A stretch of DNA of 64,000 bases, taken from the NCBI RefSeq assembly GCF_006517535.1, contig NZ_VHQH01000039.1:1-64000 (forward strand). Direction: 5' to 3'. Shown here in pieces: positions 17,701 through 25,715 of this stretch (position 1 is its first letter; each line of letters begins with the position of its first letter). The stretch is from Schumannella sp. 10F1B-5-1 (lineage in GTDB: Bacteria; Actinomycetota; Actinomycetes; Actinomycetales; Microbacteriaceae). A program made the translations under genes and the position numbers. Under the pieces are notes generated by a model that was not told the origin of the DNA, did no database searches, and was given only the letters and a program-made list of their open reading frames with translations.

Positions 17701-18570
17701 GGTCACGCCCTGGAAGTCGCCGGGGGTGAGCTTGTTGGTGCGGGCGCGAGCGACCACATCCTCGTAGGCGGCGAGGAACTCGCCGAAGCCCATCGTGTCG
17801 GCGCGCTTGATGCCGGGCACCAGCAGCGAGCGGGTGCCGTCGGGCTTGGGCAGGTCGATCGCGATGCCGAGCGTGATGTGCGCCGGGGCGACGACCGAGG
17901 GCTTGCCGTCGACCTCGCCGTAGAAGACGTTCTGGCTGGGGAACTCCTTGAGCGCCTCGACCATGGCCCACGCGATCAGGTGGGTGAAGGAGACCTTGCC
18001 GCCGCGGGCGCGACGCAGGTGGTTGTTGATGACGATGCGGTTGTCGATCATCAGCTTGGCCGGGATGGTGCGCACGCTCGTCGCGGTCGGGACCGTGAGG
18101 CTCGCATCCATGTTGGTCGCGATGGTCTTCGCGAGACCGCGCAGCGGCGTCACCACGTCGGCGGTCTCGGGCTGCTCGGCGACGGGGGCCGTCGCGGGCG
18201 CGTCGGCCGGGATCGGCTGCGGCTTGGCCGGCGTCGCGGTGGTGCGGGCGACCGGGGTCGTGCCGGTCGTGGTGGCGGGCTCGGCCGGCGCCGGCGCCGG
18301 CGCGGCGGGCTGCTCGGCCGCGGGGGCCGGGGCGGGAGCCGCACTCGCCTCGCTCACGACCGGGATGGCCGTGGTCGGCGTCGGATCGGCGGCTCCGGTG
18401 TCGGAACCGGAGGCCTGCGCGTGGCGGGCCTCGAGGATCGGCCACCAGCTCCGATCCACCGATTCCTTGTCGACGAGGTATCGCTCATACAGCTCATCGA
18501 CGAGCCATTCGTTGGCTCCGAACGCCCCGGAGTCGCCCTCCGGAGTAACACCGGTCACGTGGCTCGACAC
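14791..18570 (-). CDS. kgd: Multifunctional 2-oxoglutarate decarboxylase/dehydrogenase E1-E2 fusion
   Basis: A 1259-residue actinobacterial Kgd/OdhA protein of the TCA cycle. An N-terminal helix (EWLVDELYERYLVDKESVD) and a Pro/Ala-rich linker (about 55-135) precede a dihydrolipoyl-succinyltransferase-like catalytic domain (about 140-375) with active-site DHR at 351-353. The thiamine-diphosphate E1 part follows, with GMAHRGRLNVL, the Mg/ThDP loop GDASMAGQGVV...NNQIGFTT, and the C-terminal E1 domain. No lipoyl domain is present, as in the family, which borrows lipoyl groups from pyruvate dehydrogenase E2. A TAGGCT -10 (complement of about 18660-18665) implies a leader of about 85 nt. Confidence 0.95.
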   Translation of the reverse strand: MSSHVTGVTPEGDSGAFGANEWLVDELYERYLVDKESVDRSWWPILEARHAQASGSDTGAADPTPTTAIPVVSEASAAPAPAPAAEQPAAPAPAPAEPATTTGTTPVARTTATPAKPQPIPADAPATAPVAEQPETADVVTPLRGLAKTIATNMDASLTVPTATSVRTIPAKLMIDNRIVINNHLRRARGGKVSFTHLIAWAMVEALKEFPSQNVFYGEVDGKPSVVAPAHITLGIAIDLPKPDGTRSLLVPGIKRADTMGFGEFLAAYEDVVARARTNKLTPGDFQGVTVSLTNPGGIGTEHSVPRLMKGQGCIIGAGALEYPAAFQGSAPKTLAELGIGKTITLTSTYDHRVIQGAGSGEFLKKVHERLIGQHGFYEGIFAALRIPYDPIHWAPDINVDLSERVGKTSRVQELINSFRVRGHLMADIDPLEYRQRSHPDLDIATHGLTFWDLDREFVTGGFGGKRAALLRDILGVLRDSYCRTVGVEYMHIQDPEQRRWFQERLERPYEKPGHDEQLRVLAKLNEAEAFETFLQTKYVGQKRFSLEGGESLIPLLDEILQGAAEEGLDEVAIGMAHRGRLNVLTNIAGKTYGQIFREFEGTQDPRTQHGSGDVKYHLGTEGTFTGGDGSQIAVYLAANPSHLEVVNGVLEGVVRAKQDRKADGQFATLPVLVHGDASMAGQGVVVETLQLSQLRGYKTGGTIHVVVNNQIGFTTSPVDARSSVYSTDVAKTIQAPIFHVNGDDPEAVIRVAEIAFDYRQKFKRDVVIDLVCYRRRGHNEGDDPSMTQPLMYNLISAKRSTRTLYMEALVGRGDITQEEYEATHQDFQDRLERAFAETHAAQTGTLPVIPEGATERDLERPDSQQDERVGEPESTAVAESVVQLIGDAHVSPPSGFTVHPKLQQLLKKRQTMTREGGIDWGFAELLAFGSLLTEGTPVRLVGQDARRGTFSSRQSVFHDRENGQEWLPLGNLADNQAKFWIYDSLLSEFAALAFEYGYSVERPDALVLWEAQFGDFVNGAQTVIDEFISAAEQKWNQRSSVVMLLPHGYEGQGPDHSSARIERFLQLAAEENMTIARPSTPASYFHLLRRQAYARPRRPLVVFTPKSMLRLRGATSDVAAFTSGRFEPVIDDARIQDPNAVKRVLLHAGKLHYDLLGEVEKRQTGDQVALVRLEQYYPLPTAQLQSVFGRYPNADLVWVQDEPENQGAWPFINQELARHLDRPITVISRPASASPAAGSTKRSAAEQAEFTERAFQLG

Positions 18571-18747
18571 AGCCGACCGCCCACTCTCACTTGCTCGCTG
18601 CGAATTGGTTCAGGACTCGGCGCGACGCGGTGACAGTCGACAGCGCTCGCACCGCCATCAAGCCTATCGCCCGCCGACGGGGCGCTCGTGCCGTCGGGCG
18701 GGTGTCGGCCCGATACTTTCGGGGGTTTCTACGGTTACCGTGAGGTC

Positions 18748-20187
18748 ATGCGGTTCGTCAGAGATCTGCCCTCCCACGATCTGACCTACTCGGACGTGTT
18801 CCTCGTGCCGAGCCGGTCGGCGGTCACGAGTCGACTCGACGTCGATCTCGCCCCCGACGACGGCACCGGGGCCACGATCCCGATCGTCGCCGCGAACATG
18901 AACTCCGTCACCGGGCCGCGGCTCGCCGCCTCGCTCGCCCGGCGCGGCGGGCTCGGCGTGCTGCCCCAGGACATGCCGCTGCAGGACCTGGATGCGGCGA
19001 TCCGCTGGGTCAAGGACCAGCCGGTGCGCTGGGACACGCCGATCCGCCTCCACGAGGACGCGACGGCCGCCGACGCGCGGGCGCGCATCCCGGCTGTGCC
19101 CGGCTACGGCGTGGTGGTGCGGAATGCCGCCGGCGACGACCTGGGCGGCATCCCCGCCGAGCGTCTGGCGCACACGCTCGCCGACGCGCGGCTGGGCGAT
19201 CTCGTGCAGGCCGACGTCGCCTCGCTCGACGAGGAGGACATCGACACCCCGCGGCGGGCCTTCGACCTGATGGTGGATGCGCAGACCGAGTTCGCGCTGG
19301 TGCGGCGCCACGGCGGCGTGATCGGCACCCTCGGCCGGCGCAGCGCCCTGCGCAGCGCGCTCTATGCGCCGGCGGTGGATGCGGGCGGCCGGCTGCGCGT
19401 CGCCGCCGCGGTCGGCGTGAACGGCGACGTCGCCGCGAAGGCGCAGGCGCTCGTCGCGGCCGGCGTCGACGTGCTCGTGGTCGACACGGCGCACGGACAC
19501 CAGGAGCAGATGCTGCGCGCGCTGCAGGCCGTCGCCGGTCTCGGGCTCGACATCCCGATCGCCGCCGGCAACATCGTGACCGCCGACGGGGTGAAGGACC
19601 TCGTCGACGCCGGGGCCGACATCCTCAAGGTCGGCGTCGGCCCGGGCGCGATGTGCACGACGCGTATGATGACCGCCGTCGGCCGTCCGCAGTTCTCGGC
19701 CGTGCTCGAGACCGCCGAGGCGGCCCGCGAGCTCGGCGCCGCCGTCTGGGCCGACGGGGGAGTGCGCTACCCGCGCGACGTCGCCCTCGCCCTCGCGGCC
19801 GGCGCCGCCTCGGTCATGGTCGGCTCGTGGTTCGCCGGAACCGTCGAGGCGCCCGGCGAGCTCGAGACCGACGCCGACGGCCGCGCCTTCAAGCAGAGCT
19901 GGGGCATGGCCTCGACGAAGGCGGTGCACGCGCGCTTCGGCCGGCTCGACCCCTGGGAGCTCGCCCGCAAGGAGCTCTTCGCCGAGGGCATCTCGAGCTC
20001 GAAGATCTATCTCGACCCGCTGCGCCCCTCGCTCGAGGACCTGCTCGACATGATCACCTCGGGCGTGCGCAGCTCCTTCACCTATGCGGGAGCGACGAGC
20101 CTCGCGGAGTTCCGCGAGCGGGCCGTGGTCGGCGTGCAGAGCGCGGCCGGCTATGAGGAGGGCAAGGCGCTGCCGGTCTCCTGGTGA
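18748..20187 (+). CDS. guaB1: GuaB1 family protein, probable GMP reductase (IMPDH-related)
   Basis: A 479-residue IMP-dehydrogenase/GMP-reductase family TIM barrel with a central CBS-pair insert (about residues 90-210). The catalytic loop is [20 protein letters not shown], and the phosphate-binding segment is [21 protein letters not shown]. Genes of this GuaB1 type are often labelled IMP dehydrogenase; the mycobacterial member has been shown to be a GMP reductase, returning GMP to IMP in purine salvage. I infer the same here. TACCGT at 18736-18741 lies six bases before the ATG, suggesting a leaderless mRNA. Confidence 0.85.
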   Translation: MRFVRDLPSHDLTYSDVFLVPSRSAVTSRLDVDLAPDDGTGATIPIVAANMNSVTGPRLAASLARRGGLGVLPQDMPLQDLDAAIRWVKDQPVRWDTPIRLHEDATAADARARIPAVPGYGVVVRNAAGDDLGGIPAERLAHTLADARLGDLVQADVASLDEEDIDTPRRAFDLMVDAQTEFALVRRHGGVIGTLGRRSALRSALYAPAVDAGGRLRVAAAVGVNGDVAAKAQALVAAGVDVLVVDTAHGHQEQMLRALQAVAGLGLDIPIAAGNIVTADGVKDLVDAGADILKVGVGPGAMCTTRMMTAVGRPQFSAVLETAEAARELGAAVWADGGVRYPRDVALALAAGAASVMVGSWFAGTVEAPGELETDADGRAFKQSWGMASTKAVHARFGRLDPWELARKELFAEGISSSKIYLDPLRPSLEDLLDMITSGVRSSFTYAGATSLAEFRERAVVGVQSAAGYEEGKALPVSW

Positions 20188-20289
20188 CGATCCGCGGCGC
20201 GACGTCGCTGCCGCGGCTCGAGATGTTCTCCCCAGGCGGATCCGCGCACCGGCCGCTCGCGGCCACCCGTCGCTATAGTTGCCGCAATC

Positions 20290-20496
20290 ATGGATGACCC
20301 TCCGTCTCAGACGCCCGTGCCCTCCGCCTCCGCGCCCGCCGCCTCCGCGCCCGCCGCCTCCGCGCCCGCCGCCTCCGCGACCTCCGCCTCCGCGACCGCC
20401 GCCTCCGCGACCTCCGCCTCCGCGACCTCCGGCGCCTCCGACACATCGGAGCCCTCCCATAGTCCTTCGCCGGTGAACGGCGGTGACGCCCGATGA
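20290..20496 (+). CDS. Ala/Ser/Pro-rich leader ORF coupled to the CNNM gene
   Basis: A 68-codon frame whose stop TGA overlaps the ATG of the next gene (ATGA). A good -10 box, TATAGT at 20274-20279, lies ten bases before its ATG, so this would be the first frame on the transcript. Codons 13-47 are a 15-bp tandem repeat giving units ASAPA, ASATS and ASATA. No signal peptide or hydrophobic segment is seen. It may be a short real protein, or a leader whose translation sets expression of the downstream membrane proteins. An alternative is that the transcript's true start codon is 20493 and this frame is not translated. Confidence 0.45.
   Translation: MDDPPSQTPVPSASAPAASAPAASAPAASATSASATAASATSASATSGASDTSEPSHSPSPVNGGDAR
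20326..20430 (+). repeat. Seven 15-bp tandem repeats
   Basis: Seven consecutive units of GCCTCCGCGCCCGCC or close variants (GCCTCCGCGACCTCC, GCCTCCGCGACCGCC). The first three are identical. The unit is a multiple of three, so copy-number change keeps the frame of the leader ORF that contains it. Confidence 0.9.
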
Positions 20497-21869
20497 GCTA
20501 CGAGTGGATCCTGCTCGTCGTCGGGCTCCTGCTCACGGTCGGCACCGGCTTCTTCGTCGCGAGCGAGTTCTCGCTCGTCAACCTCGATCGCGCCGATCTC
20601 GAGCAGCGGCGCGACAAGGGCGAGGGGATGCTCGGACCGGTCATCGGGGCCCTCAAAGTCACCTCGACCCACCTCTCCAGCGCGCAGCTCGGCATCACCC
20701 TGACGACGCTGCTGACCGGCTTCACGCTCGAGCCGGCGTTCAGCCACTACCTCGAGCCGGTCATCACCGCGATCGGCATCCCCGAGGCGGCGGTCGCCCC
20801 GATCGCCACGGTCGTCGCGGTCGCCGTCGCGACGCTCCTCTCGATGATCCTGGGTGAGCTCGTGCCGAAGAACTTCGCGTTGGCCGTGCCGCGCGCGACG
20901 GCGAAGATCGTGATCCCGTTCCAGGTCGGCTTCACGCTCGTGTTCAAACCCTTCGTGGCGCTGCTCAACAATACGGCCAACGGCATCCTGCGCGGCATCG
21001 GCATCGAGCCGAAGGAGGAGCTGAGCTCCGCCCGCACGGCCGAGGAGCTGCGCAGCCTCGTGCGGCGCAGCGCGACGGAGGGCTCGCTCGACCGCGACAC
21101 CGCGACGCTGCTCTCGCGCACCCTCGCCTTCTCGCAGCACTCGGCGACGGATGCGATGACCCCGCGCCCGCGGGTCGCGAGCGTCGACCGCACCCAGACC
21201 GCGCAGGACGTGATCGACCTCGCGCGGCGCACCGGCTACTCCCGCTTCCCGGTCGTCGACGACGACATCGACGACGTGGTCGGGCTCGTGCACCTCAAGC
21301 AGGCGGTGGGCGTGCCGCGCGACCGGCGCGCGCAGGTGCCCGTGTCGGCGCTGCAGACCGAGGCGCTGCGCATCCCCGAGACCATGGGGCTCGACTCGCT
21401 GCTCGGCGAGCTGCGCGGTCGCGGCTACCAGATGGCCGTCGTGGTGGACGAGTACGGCGGCACGGCGGGCGTCGTGACGCTCGAGGACCTGGTCGAGGAG
21501 ATCGTCGGCGAGGTGTCGGACGAGCACGACCGCTCGCGCGCCGACGTCGTGCGCAGTCGCGGCTGGCTGACCTTCCCAGGAGCACTGCGACCCGACGAGC
21601 TGCAGGAGCGGGCGGCGGTCGTGGTGCCCGAGGAGGGCCCGTACGAGACCGTCGCCGGCTGGCTCATGAGCGAGCTCGGCCGGCTCGCGGTCGTCGGCGA
21701 CGAGGTCGAGGTCGAGGCGGGCGTGTTCCGCGTCGAGCGCCTGGACGGCCGCCGGATCGACCGCGTGCGCTTCACCCCGCGCCCGGAGTCCGATCCCGAC
21801 GCTGAGACGACGACGGCCGCCGGCGACGCCGACGGATCGTCGGCCCCGGCGAAGGGAGGCCGGCGATGA
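20493..21869 (+). CDS. CNNM/CorC (hemolysin-C-like) membrane protein with CBS pair
   Basis: A 458-residue protein of the HlyC/CorC group linked to Mg2+/Co2+ transport. It starts with a DUF21/CNNM membrane domain of about four helices (YEWILLVVGLLLTVGTGFFV first), with the motif AQLGITLTTLLTGF. A CBS pair follows (MTPRPRVASVDRTQTAQDVIDLARRTGYSRFPVVDDD region) and then a CorC_HlyC domain beginning after GGTAGVVTLEDLVEEIVGEVSDEHD. The family's exact transport role in bacteria is debated between Mg2+ export and regulation. It overlaps the leader ORF upstream and a paralogue downstream by four bases each. Confidence 0.88.
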   Translation: MSYEWILLVVGLLLTVGTGFFVASEFSLVNLDRADLEQRRDKGEGMLGPVIGALKVTSTHLSSAQLGITLTTLLTGFTLEPAFSHYLEPVITAIGIPEAAVAPIATVVAVAVATLLSMILGELVPKNFALAVPRATAKIVIPFQVGFTLVFKPFVALLNNTANGILRGIGIEPKEELSSARTAEELRSLVRRSATEGSLDRDTATLLSRTLAFSQHSATDAMTPRPRVASVDRTQTAQDVIDLARRTGYSRFPVVDDDIDDVVGLVHLKQAVGVPRDRRAQVPVSALQTEALRIPETMGLDSLLGELRGRGYQMAVVVDEYGGTAGVVTLEDLVEEIVGEVSDEHDRSRADVVRSRGWLTFPGALRPDELQERAAVVVPEEGPYETVAGWLMSELGRLAVVGDEVEVEAGVFRVERLDGRRIDRVRFTPRPESDPDAETTTAAGDADGSSAPAKGGRR

Positions 21870-22903
21870 GCGACGTGTGGGGAATCGTCTGGCTGGTCGT
21901 GCTGCTGGTCGTCAACGCCTTCTTCGTCGGCGCCGAGTTCGCCGTCATCTCGGCCCGCCGGTCGCAGATCGAGCCCCGTGCCGAGGCCGGATCGCGGTCC
22001 GCGCGCACCGCGCTGTGGGCCATGGAGCACGCGACGCAGATGCTGGCCACGAGCCAGCTCGGCATCACCGTCTGCTCGCTGCTGATCCTCAACGTGTCCG
22101 AGCCGGCCATCCATCACCTGCTCGAGGTGCCGCTGGGGCTGACGCCCCTGCCCGAGGGCGTGATCGGCACCGTGGCGTTCGTGATCACGCTGATCGTGGT
22201 CTCGTTCCTGCACGTCGTGTTCGGCGAGATGGTGCCGAAGAACCTCTCGTTCTCGGTGCCCGACCGCGCGGTGCTGCTGCTGGCCCCGCCGCTGGTGTTC
22301 ATCTCGACCGTGTTCCGGCCGATCATCTGGCTGCTCAACGAGACGGCCAACGCGGTGCTGCGGCTGTTCCGCATCGAGCCGAAGAACGAGGCCGCGAGCG
22401 CCTTCACCGTGGATGAGGTGGCCACGATCGTCGCCACGTCGACCCGCGAGGGCCTGCTGACCGACACGACGGGCACGCTCAGCAATGCCTTCGAGTTCAC
22501 CGAGAAGCGGGTGCGCGACATCGCCGTGCAGATGCCGCAGCTCGTCACGCTGTCGGAGGCCGCGTCGCCCGCCGAGGTCGAGCGCGCCGTGGCGCAGCAC
22601 GGCTTCAGCCGCTACGTGCTCGTCGACGACGAGGGCGAGCCCACCGGATATGTGCACCTCAAGGACGTCATCGACGTCGACGACGACGAGTCCGACGACC
22701 CGGTGCCGCCGAAGCGCATCCGCCAGCTCATCTCGATCTACCGCGACTCGGAGCTCGAAGACGCACTGGCGCTCATGCGCCGCTCGGGCCTGCATGTGGC
22801 GCGCGCCTTCGACGAGCACGGGGCGACGCGCGGCGTGGTTTTCCTCGAGGACATCATCGAGGAGCTCGTCGGCGAGGTGCAGGACGCGACCCGACGCCGC
22901 TGA
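21866..22903 (+). CDS. Second CNNM-type membrane protein (shorter paralogue)
   Basis: A 345-residue paralogue of the preceding protein: DUF21/CNNM domain (VWGIVWLVVLLVVNAFFVGAEFAV and SQLGITVCSLLILN), then a CBS pair ending ATRGVVFLEDIIEELVGEVQ. It stops just after this motif, so the C-terminal CorC_HlyC domain present in its neighbour is absent. Tandem long-plus-short CNNM pairs are common in actinobacteria and suggest a heteromeric transporter. It is co-translated with the upstream gene (ATGA overlap) and is followed by a strong hairpin. Confidence 0.87.
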   Translation: MSDVWGIVWLVVLLVVNAFFVGAEFAVISARRSQIEPRAEAGSRSARTALWAMEHATQMLATSQLGITVCSLLILNVSEPAIHHLLEVPLGLTPLPEGVIGTVAFVITLIVVSFLHVVFGEMVPKNLSFSVPDRAVLLLAPPLVFISTVFRPIIWLLNETANAVLRLFRIEPKNEAASAFTVDEVATIVATSTREGLLTDTTGTLSNAFEFTEKRVRDIAVQMPQLVTLSEAASPAEVERAVAQHGFSRYVLVDDEGEPTGYVHLKDVIDVDDDESDDPVPPKRIRQLISIYRDSELEDALALMRRSGLHVARAFDEHGATRGVVFLEDIIEELVGEVQDATRRR

Positions 22904-22916
22904 GTGATCGGACGCC

Positions 22917-22952
22917 GAAGGGCCCCGCTCGCATCGGCGAGCGGGGCCCTTC
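22917..22952. terminator. Strong bidirectional terminator
   Basis: A perfect 16-bp stem, GAAGGGCCCCGCTCGC (22917-22932) against its complement (22937-22952), with loop ATCG. It lies between the stop codons of the convergent CNNM and Old Yellow Enzyme genes. Confidence 0.85.
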
Positions 22953-22970
22953 GCGGTGGTCAGTAGGCGC

Positions 22971-24056
22971 TCACCACGCGTGCGAGGTCTTCGCGCGCAC
23001 GTACTGCGGCGGCCAGGGCGCGAGGCCGGCGCCGAGCTCGTGGGCGGCGCGCAGGGCCCAGTGCGGGTCGCGCAGGGTCGCGCGACCCAGCAGCACCGCG
23101 TCGGCACGGCCCGACTCGACGACGTCGGCGGCCTCGCGCGGCGTGACGATCAGGCCGACCGCGGCCGTCGGGGCGCCGGCCTCGGCGACCTCCTCGGCCA
23201 GGCCGACCTGGTAGAGCGGGCCGACCGGGATTCTGACGCCGCCGACGAGGCCGCCGCTCGAGACGTCGAACAGGTCGGCGCCGTCGTCGTGCAGCCAGCG
23301 CGCGACCTCGACGGTCTGCTGCGCATCCCAGCCGCCCTCGGCCCAGTCGGTGGCCGAGAAGCGCACCAGCACGGGCAGGTCGTCGCCGACCTCGGCGCGA
23401 ACGGCGCGCACGATCTCGCGCAGCAGGCGGGCCCGGTTCTCGAGCGAGCCGCCGTAGGCGTCGTCGCGGAGGTTCGCCAGCGGCGAGAGGAACTGGTGCA
23501 CGAGGTAGCCGTGCGCCGCGTGGATCTCGACCAGGTCGAAGCCGGCGTCGATCGCGCGCCGAGCCGCAGCCCGGAACGCCTCGACGACGCCGGCGATCTC
23601 GTCGAGCTCGAGCGCGCGCGGTGCCGCGTAGCCGTCGAAGGCGACGGCCGACGGCGCGACGGTCGTCCATCCGCCCTGCTCCGCGGGCACGGTGCCGCGG
23701 CCCTCGACGCCCCACTCGGGGAACACCGAGGCTTTGCGGCCGGCGTGGGCGAGCTGGATGCCGCTGGCGGATCCCTGCGAGCGGATGAAGTCGGTCACGC
23801 GGCGCCAGGCCGGGACCTGCTCGTCATTCCAGATGCCGGTGTCGCGGGCCGAGATGCGGCCCTCGGGCACGACGGCTGACGCCTCGGCGATCACGAGACC
23901 GGCGCCGCCGCGGGCGAGGGAGCCGAGGTGCACCAGATGCCAGTCGGTCGGCACGCCGTCCTCGGCGACGACGCTGTACTGGCACATCGGCGGCACCCAG
24001 ACGCGGTTGCGGATGTCGAGCGAGCGCAGGCGGATCGGGTCGAAGAGCGTGGGCAC
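22971..24056 (-). CDS. NADH:flavin oxidoreductase, Old Yellow Enzyme family (YqjM-like)
   Basis: A 361-residue FMN-dependent ene-reductase TIM barrel. Motifs are VPTLFDPIRLRSLDIRNRVWV at the start, PMCQYSV with the Cys that tunes flavin potential in YqjM-type enzymes, IQLAHAGRKAS, and the substrate-site His pair in IHAAHGYLVHQFLSP. The segment DDAYGGSLENRARLL is the OYE signature. I start at GTG 24056, which matches family N-termini; a GTG at 24134 would add a basic, Pro-rich stretch. The physiological substrate is unknown. Confidence 0.88.
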   Translation of the reverse strand: MPTLFDPIRLRSLDIRNRVWVPPMCQYSVVAEDGVPTDWHLVHLGSLARGGAGLVIAEASAVVPEGRISARDTGIWNDEQVPAWRRVTDFIRSQGSASGIQLAHAGRKASVFPEWGVEGRGTVPAEQGGWTTVAPSAVAFDGYAAPRALELDEIAGVVEAFRAAARRAIDAGFDLVEIHAAHGYLVHQFLSPLANLRDDAYGGSLENRARLLREIVRAVRAEVGDDLPVLVRFSATDWAEGGWDAQQTVEVARWLHDDGADLFDVSSGGLVGGVRIPVGPLYQVGLAEEVAEAGAPTAAVGLIVTPREAADVVESGRADAVLLGRATLRDPHWALRAAHELGAGLAPWPPQYVRAKTSHAW

Positions 24057-24149
24057 GGAGCGGGCCTCTCGGGTCGGGGATGGGTCGTGGATCAATGGAG
24101 GGACGGTCGGACGGCCGCGCCGGACCGGCGGCACGCCGGCGGGGTCGGG

Positions 24150-24761
24150 TCAGCGGAGCGCGATGAGGAAGGCGCGCAGCGCCGCCGCGTCGGTGTGCAC
24201 GTGGCCGCGGCCGCCGAGCGCCTCGACACCGCGCACGTTCTCGGCCCGGTCATCGATCATGACGAGGCGCTCGGTCGGCACCCCGACGGTCTCGGCGACG
24301 TGACGGTAGAGGCGCGCATCGGGCTTCAGCAGGTCGTGCTCGGCGCTGACGAAGACGTGCTCGAGCCGCGCGCCGAGCGGGGAGTGCCGGTAGGGCGAGG
24401 CGAAGTCGAAGCCGGCGTTCGAGAGCAGCACGACGCGCGTGCCGCCGGCGAGCAGCTCGTCGACGATCTGCACGGTGGTGGCGTCGACCGTCAGCCAGCT
24501 GCGCAGGTCGGCCGACCAGAGCGCGTGCCGCGTCGCGAGATCCCAGTCCCGGCCGACGCTCGCGCCGATGCGCCGCCAGAACTCGTCGGCGCTCAGCGTG
24601 CCCTGGTCGAGCGGATGCCGCAGCTCGCGGTAGGCGGTCCAGATCGCGTCGCCGACTCCGGCGATCTCCTCGATCCGCGCGCGGTCGGCGGGGGACTGCT
24701 CGAGCGATACCACGCGCCCGTAGTCGAGCACGATGACGTGGTCGGGGATCGAGATCGTCAC
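24150..24761 (-). CDS. HAD-superfamily hydrolase
   Basis: A 203-residue haloacid-dehalogenase-like hydrolase. Motif I is VIVLDYGRVVS with the nucleophilic Asp. Motif II is VVLLSNAGFDF. Motif III Lys is in LLKPDARLYRHVAE, and motif IV is VMIDDRAENVRGVEALG. The helical cap of about 80 residues lies between motifs I and II (subfamily IA, variant 3 type). The GTG start is six bases after TAGCGT (complement of 24768-24773), suggesting a leaderless transcript diverging from the NAD(P)HX dehydratase gene. The substrate is unknown. Confidence 0.82.
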   Translation of the reverse strand: MTISIPDHVIVLDYGRVVSLEQSPADRARIEEIAGVGDAIWTAYRELRHPLDQGTLSADEFWRRIGASVGRDWDLATRHALWSADLRSWLTVDATTVQIVDELLAGGTRVVLLSNAGFDFASPYRHSPLGARLEHVFVSAEHDLLKPDARLYRHVAETVGVPTERLVMIDDRAENVRGVEALGGRGHVHTDAAALRAFLIALR

Positions 24762-24811
24762 GCCTCCACGCTAGAGGGCCGATCGTCACGCGTGCTGGCT
24801 AGGGTGTGCGC
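24762..24811. promoter_or_regulatory. Back-to-back leaderless promoters
   Basis: TAGCGT on the minus strand (24768-24773) and TAGGGT on the plus strand (24800-24805) each lie six bases before a GTG start (24761 leftward, 24812 rightward). Only 50 bp separate the two genes, so the polymerase sites must overlap. Confidence 0.5.
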
Positions 24812-25630
24812 GTGGATGCCCTTCTCGAGCCCGACCAGGCCGCCGAGTGGATCGCCGTCCCCGGCGAGCACGACGACAAGTACTCCCGCGGGGTGCTCGG
24901 GGTGATCACCGGCTCGGTGCGCTATCCGGGCGCCGCGGTGCTGAGCGTCGAGGCCGCCGCGCGCACCGGCGTCGGCATGATCCGCTACCTGGGACCGGGC
25001 CGCGCGACGCGGCTCGTGCTGCAGCGGCGCCCGGAGGTCGTGACGGCCGAGGGGCGCGTGCAGGCATGGCTGGTCGGCTCGGGCCAGGACGCCGCCGACG
25101 ACGACCCGATGCGCGACGAGCGGATCGCCCAGGCGATCGAGCGTGCGGCTCCGACCGTGCTCGACGGCGGCGGGCTCGGTCTGCGGGCGCGCATCCCGGC
25201 ACCCGTCGTTCTCACGCCGCACGCGGGCGAGCTGGCGCGGCTTCTCGGGGTCGAGCGCGACGAGGTGAACACCGACCCGCGCGCCGCCGCCCTCGAGGCG
25301 GCCCGTCGGCTCGACGCCGTCGTGCTGCTCAAGGGGCATACGACCCACGTCGCCGACGCCGCCGGTCGGGTGCTGCTGGCGCGGTCGGCGCCGACCTGGC
25401 TCGCCACCGCGGGCGCCGGAGACGCGTTGGCGGGCGTGCTCGGCGCCCTCGTCGCGACCCACGCCGACGCGGTGGCCGCCGACGCGGGCGTGCTCGTGGA
25501 CCTCGCCGCGACCGCGGCCGTTCTGCACGGACTCGCGGCCGAGCGCGCCTCGCGGGGCGGACCGCTGACGATCCTCGACCTCGCGGCCGAGCTGCCGGCT
25601 GCCGTCGCGGCGCTGGTGCACAACCACTGA
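24812..25630 (+). CDS. nnrD: ADP-dependent NAD(P)H-hydrate dehydratase
   Basis: A 272-residue ribokinase-like enzyme repairing damaged, hydrated NAD(P)H. Motifs are GVITGSVRYPGAAVLSVEAAARTG, VLTPHAGELARLLG, VLLKGHTTHVAD and the nucleotide-binding TAGAGDALAGVLGAL with the catalytic Asp. Only the dehydratase domain is present; the epimerase domain often fused to it in bacteria is missing and must be encoded elsewhere or absent. I start at GTG 24812 because the -10 ends six bases upstream; a GTG two codons earlier is equally in frame. Confidence 0.88.
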   Translation: MDALLEPDQAAEWIAVPGEHDDKYSRGVLGVITGSVRYPGAAVLSVEAAARTGVGMIRYLGPGRATRLVLQRRPEVVTAEGRVQAWLVGSGQDAADDDPMRDERIAQAIERAAPTVLDGGGLGLRARIPAPVVLTPHAGELARLLGVERDEVNTDPRAAALEAARRLDAVVLLKGHTTHVADAAGRVLLARSAPTWLATAGAGDALAGVLGALVATHADAVAADAGVLVDLAATAAVLHGLAAERASRGGPLTILDLAAELPAAVAALVHNH

Positions 25631-25715
25631 GCGCCGGGTCGCTTCGTCACCCTCGCTCGCGGCGGGGCCCGAGCGGCGCACGGGACGCACGGCATCCGCC
25701 GCCTAGGCTGAGCGG

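Noticed and set aside
20326-20430. Tandem 15-bp repeats considered as a CRISPR array
   Set aside because: Units are directly adjacent with no spacers and stay in one reading frame.
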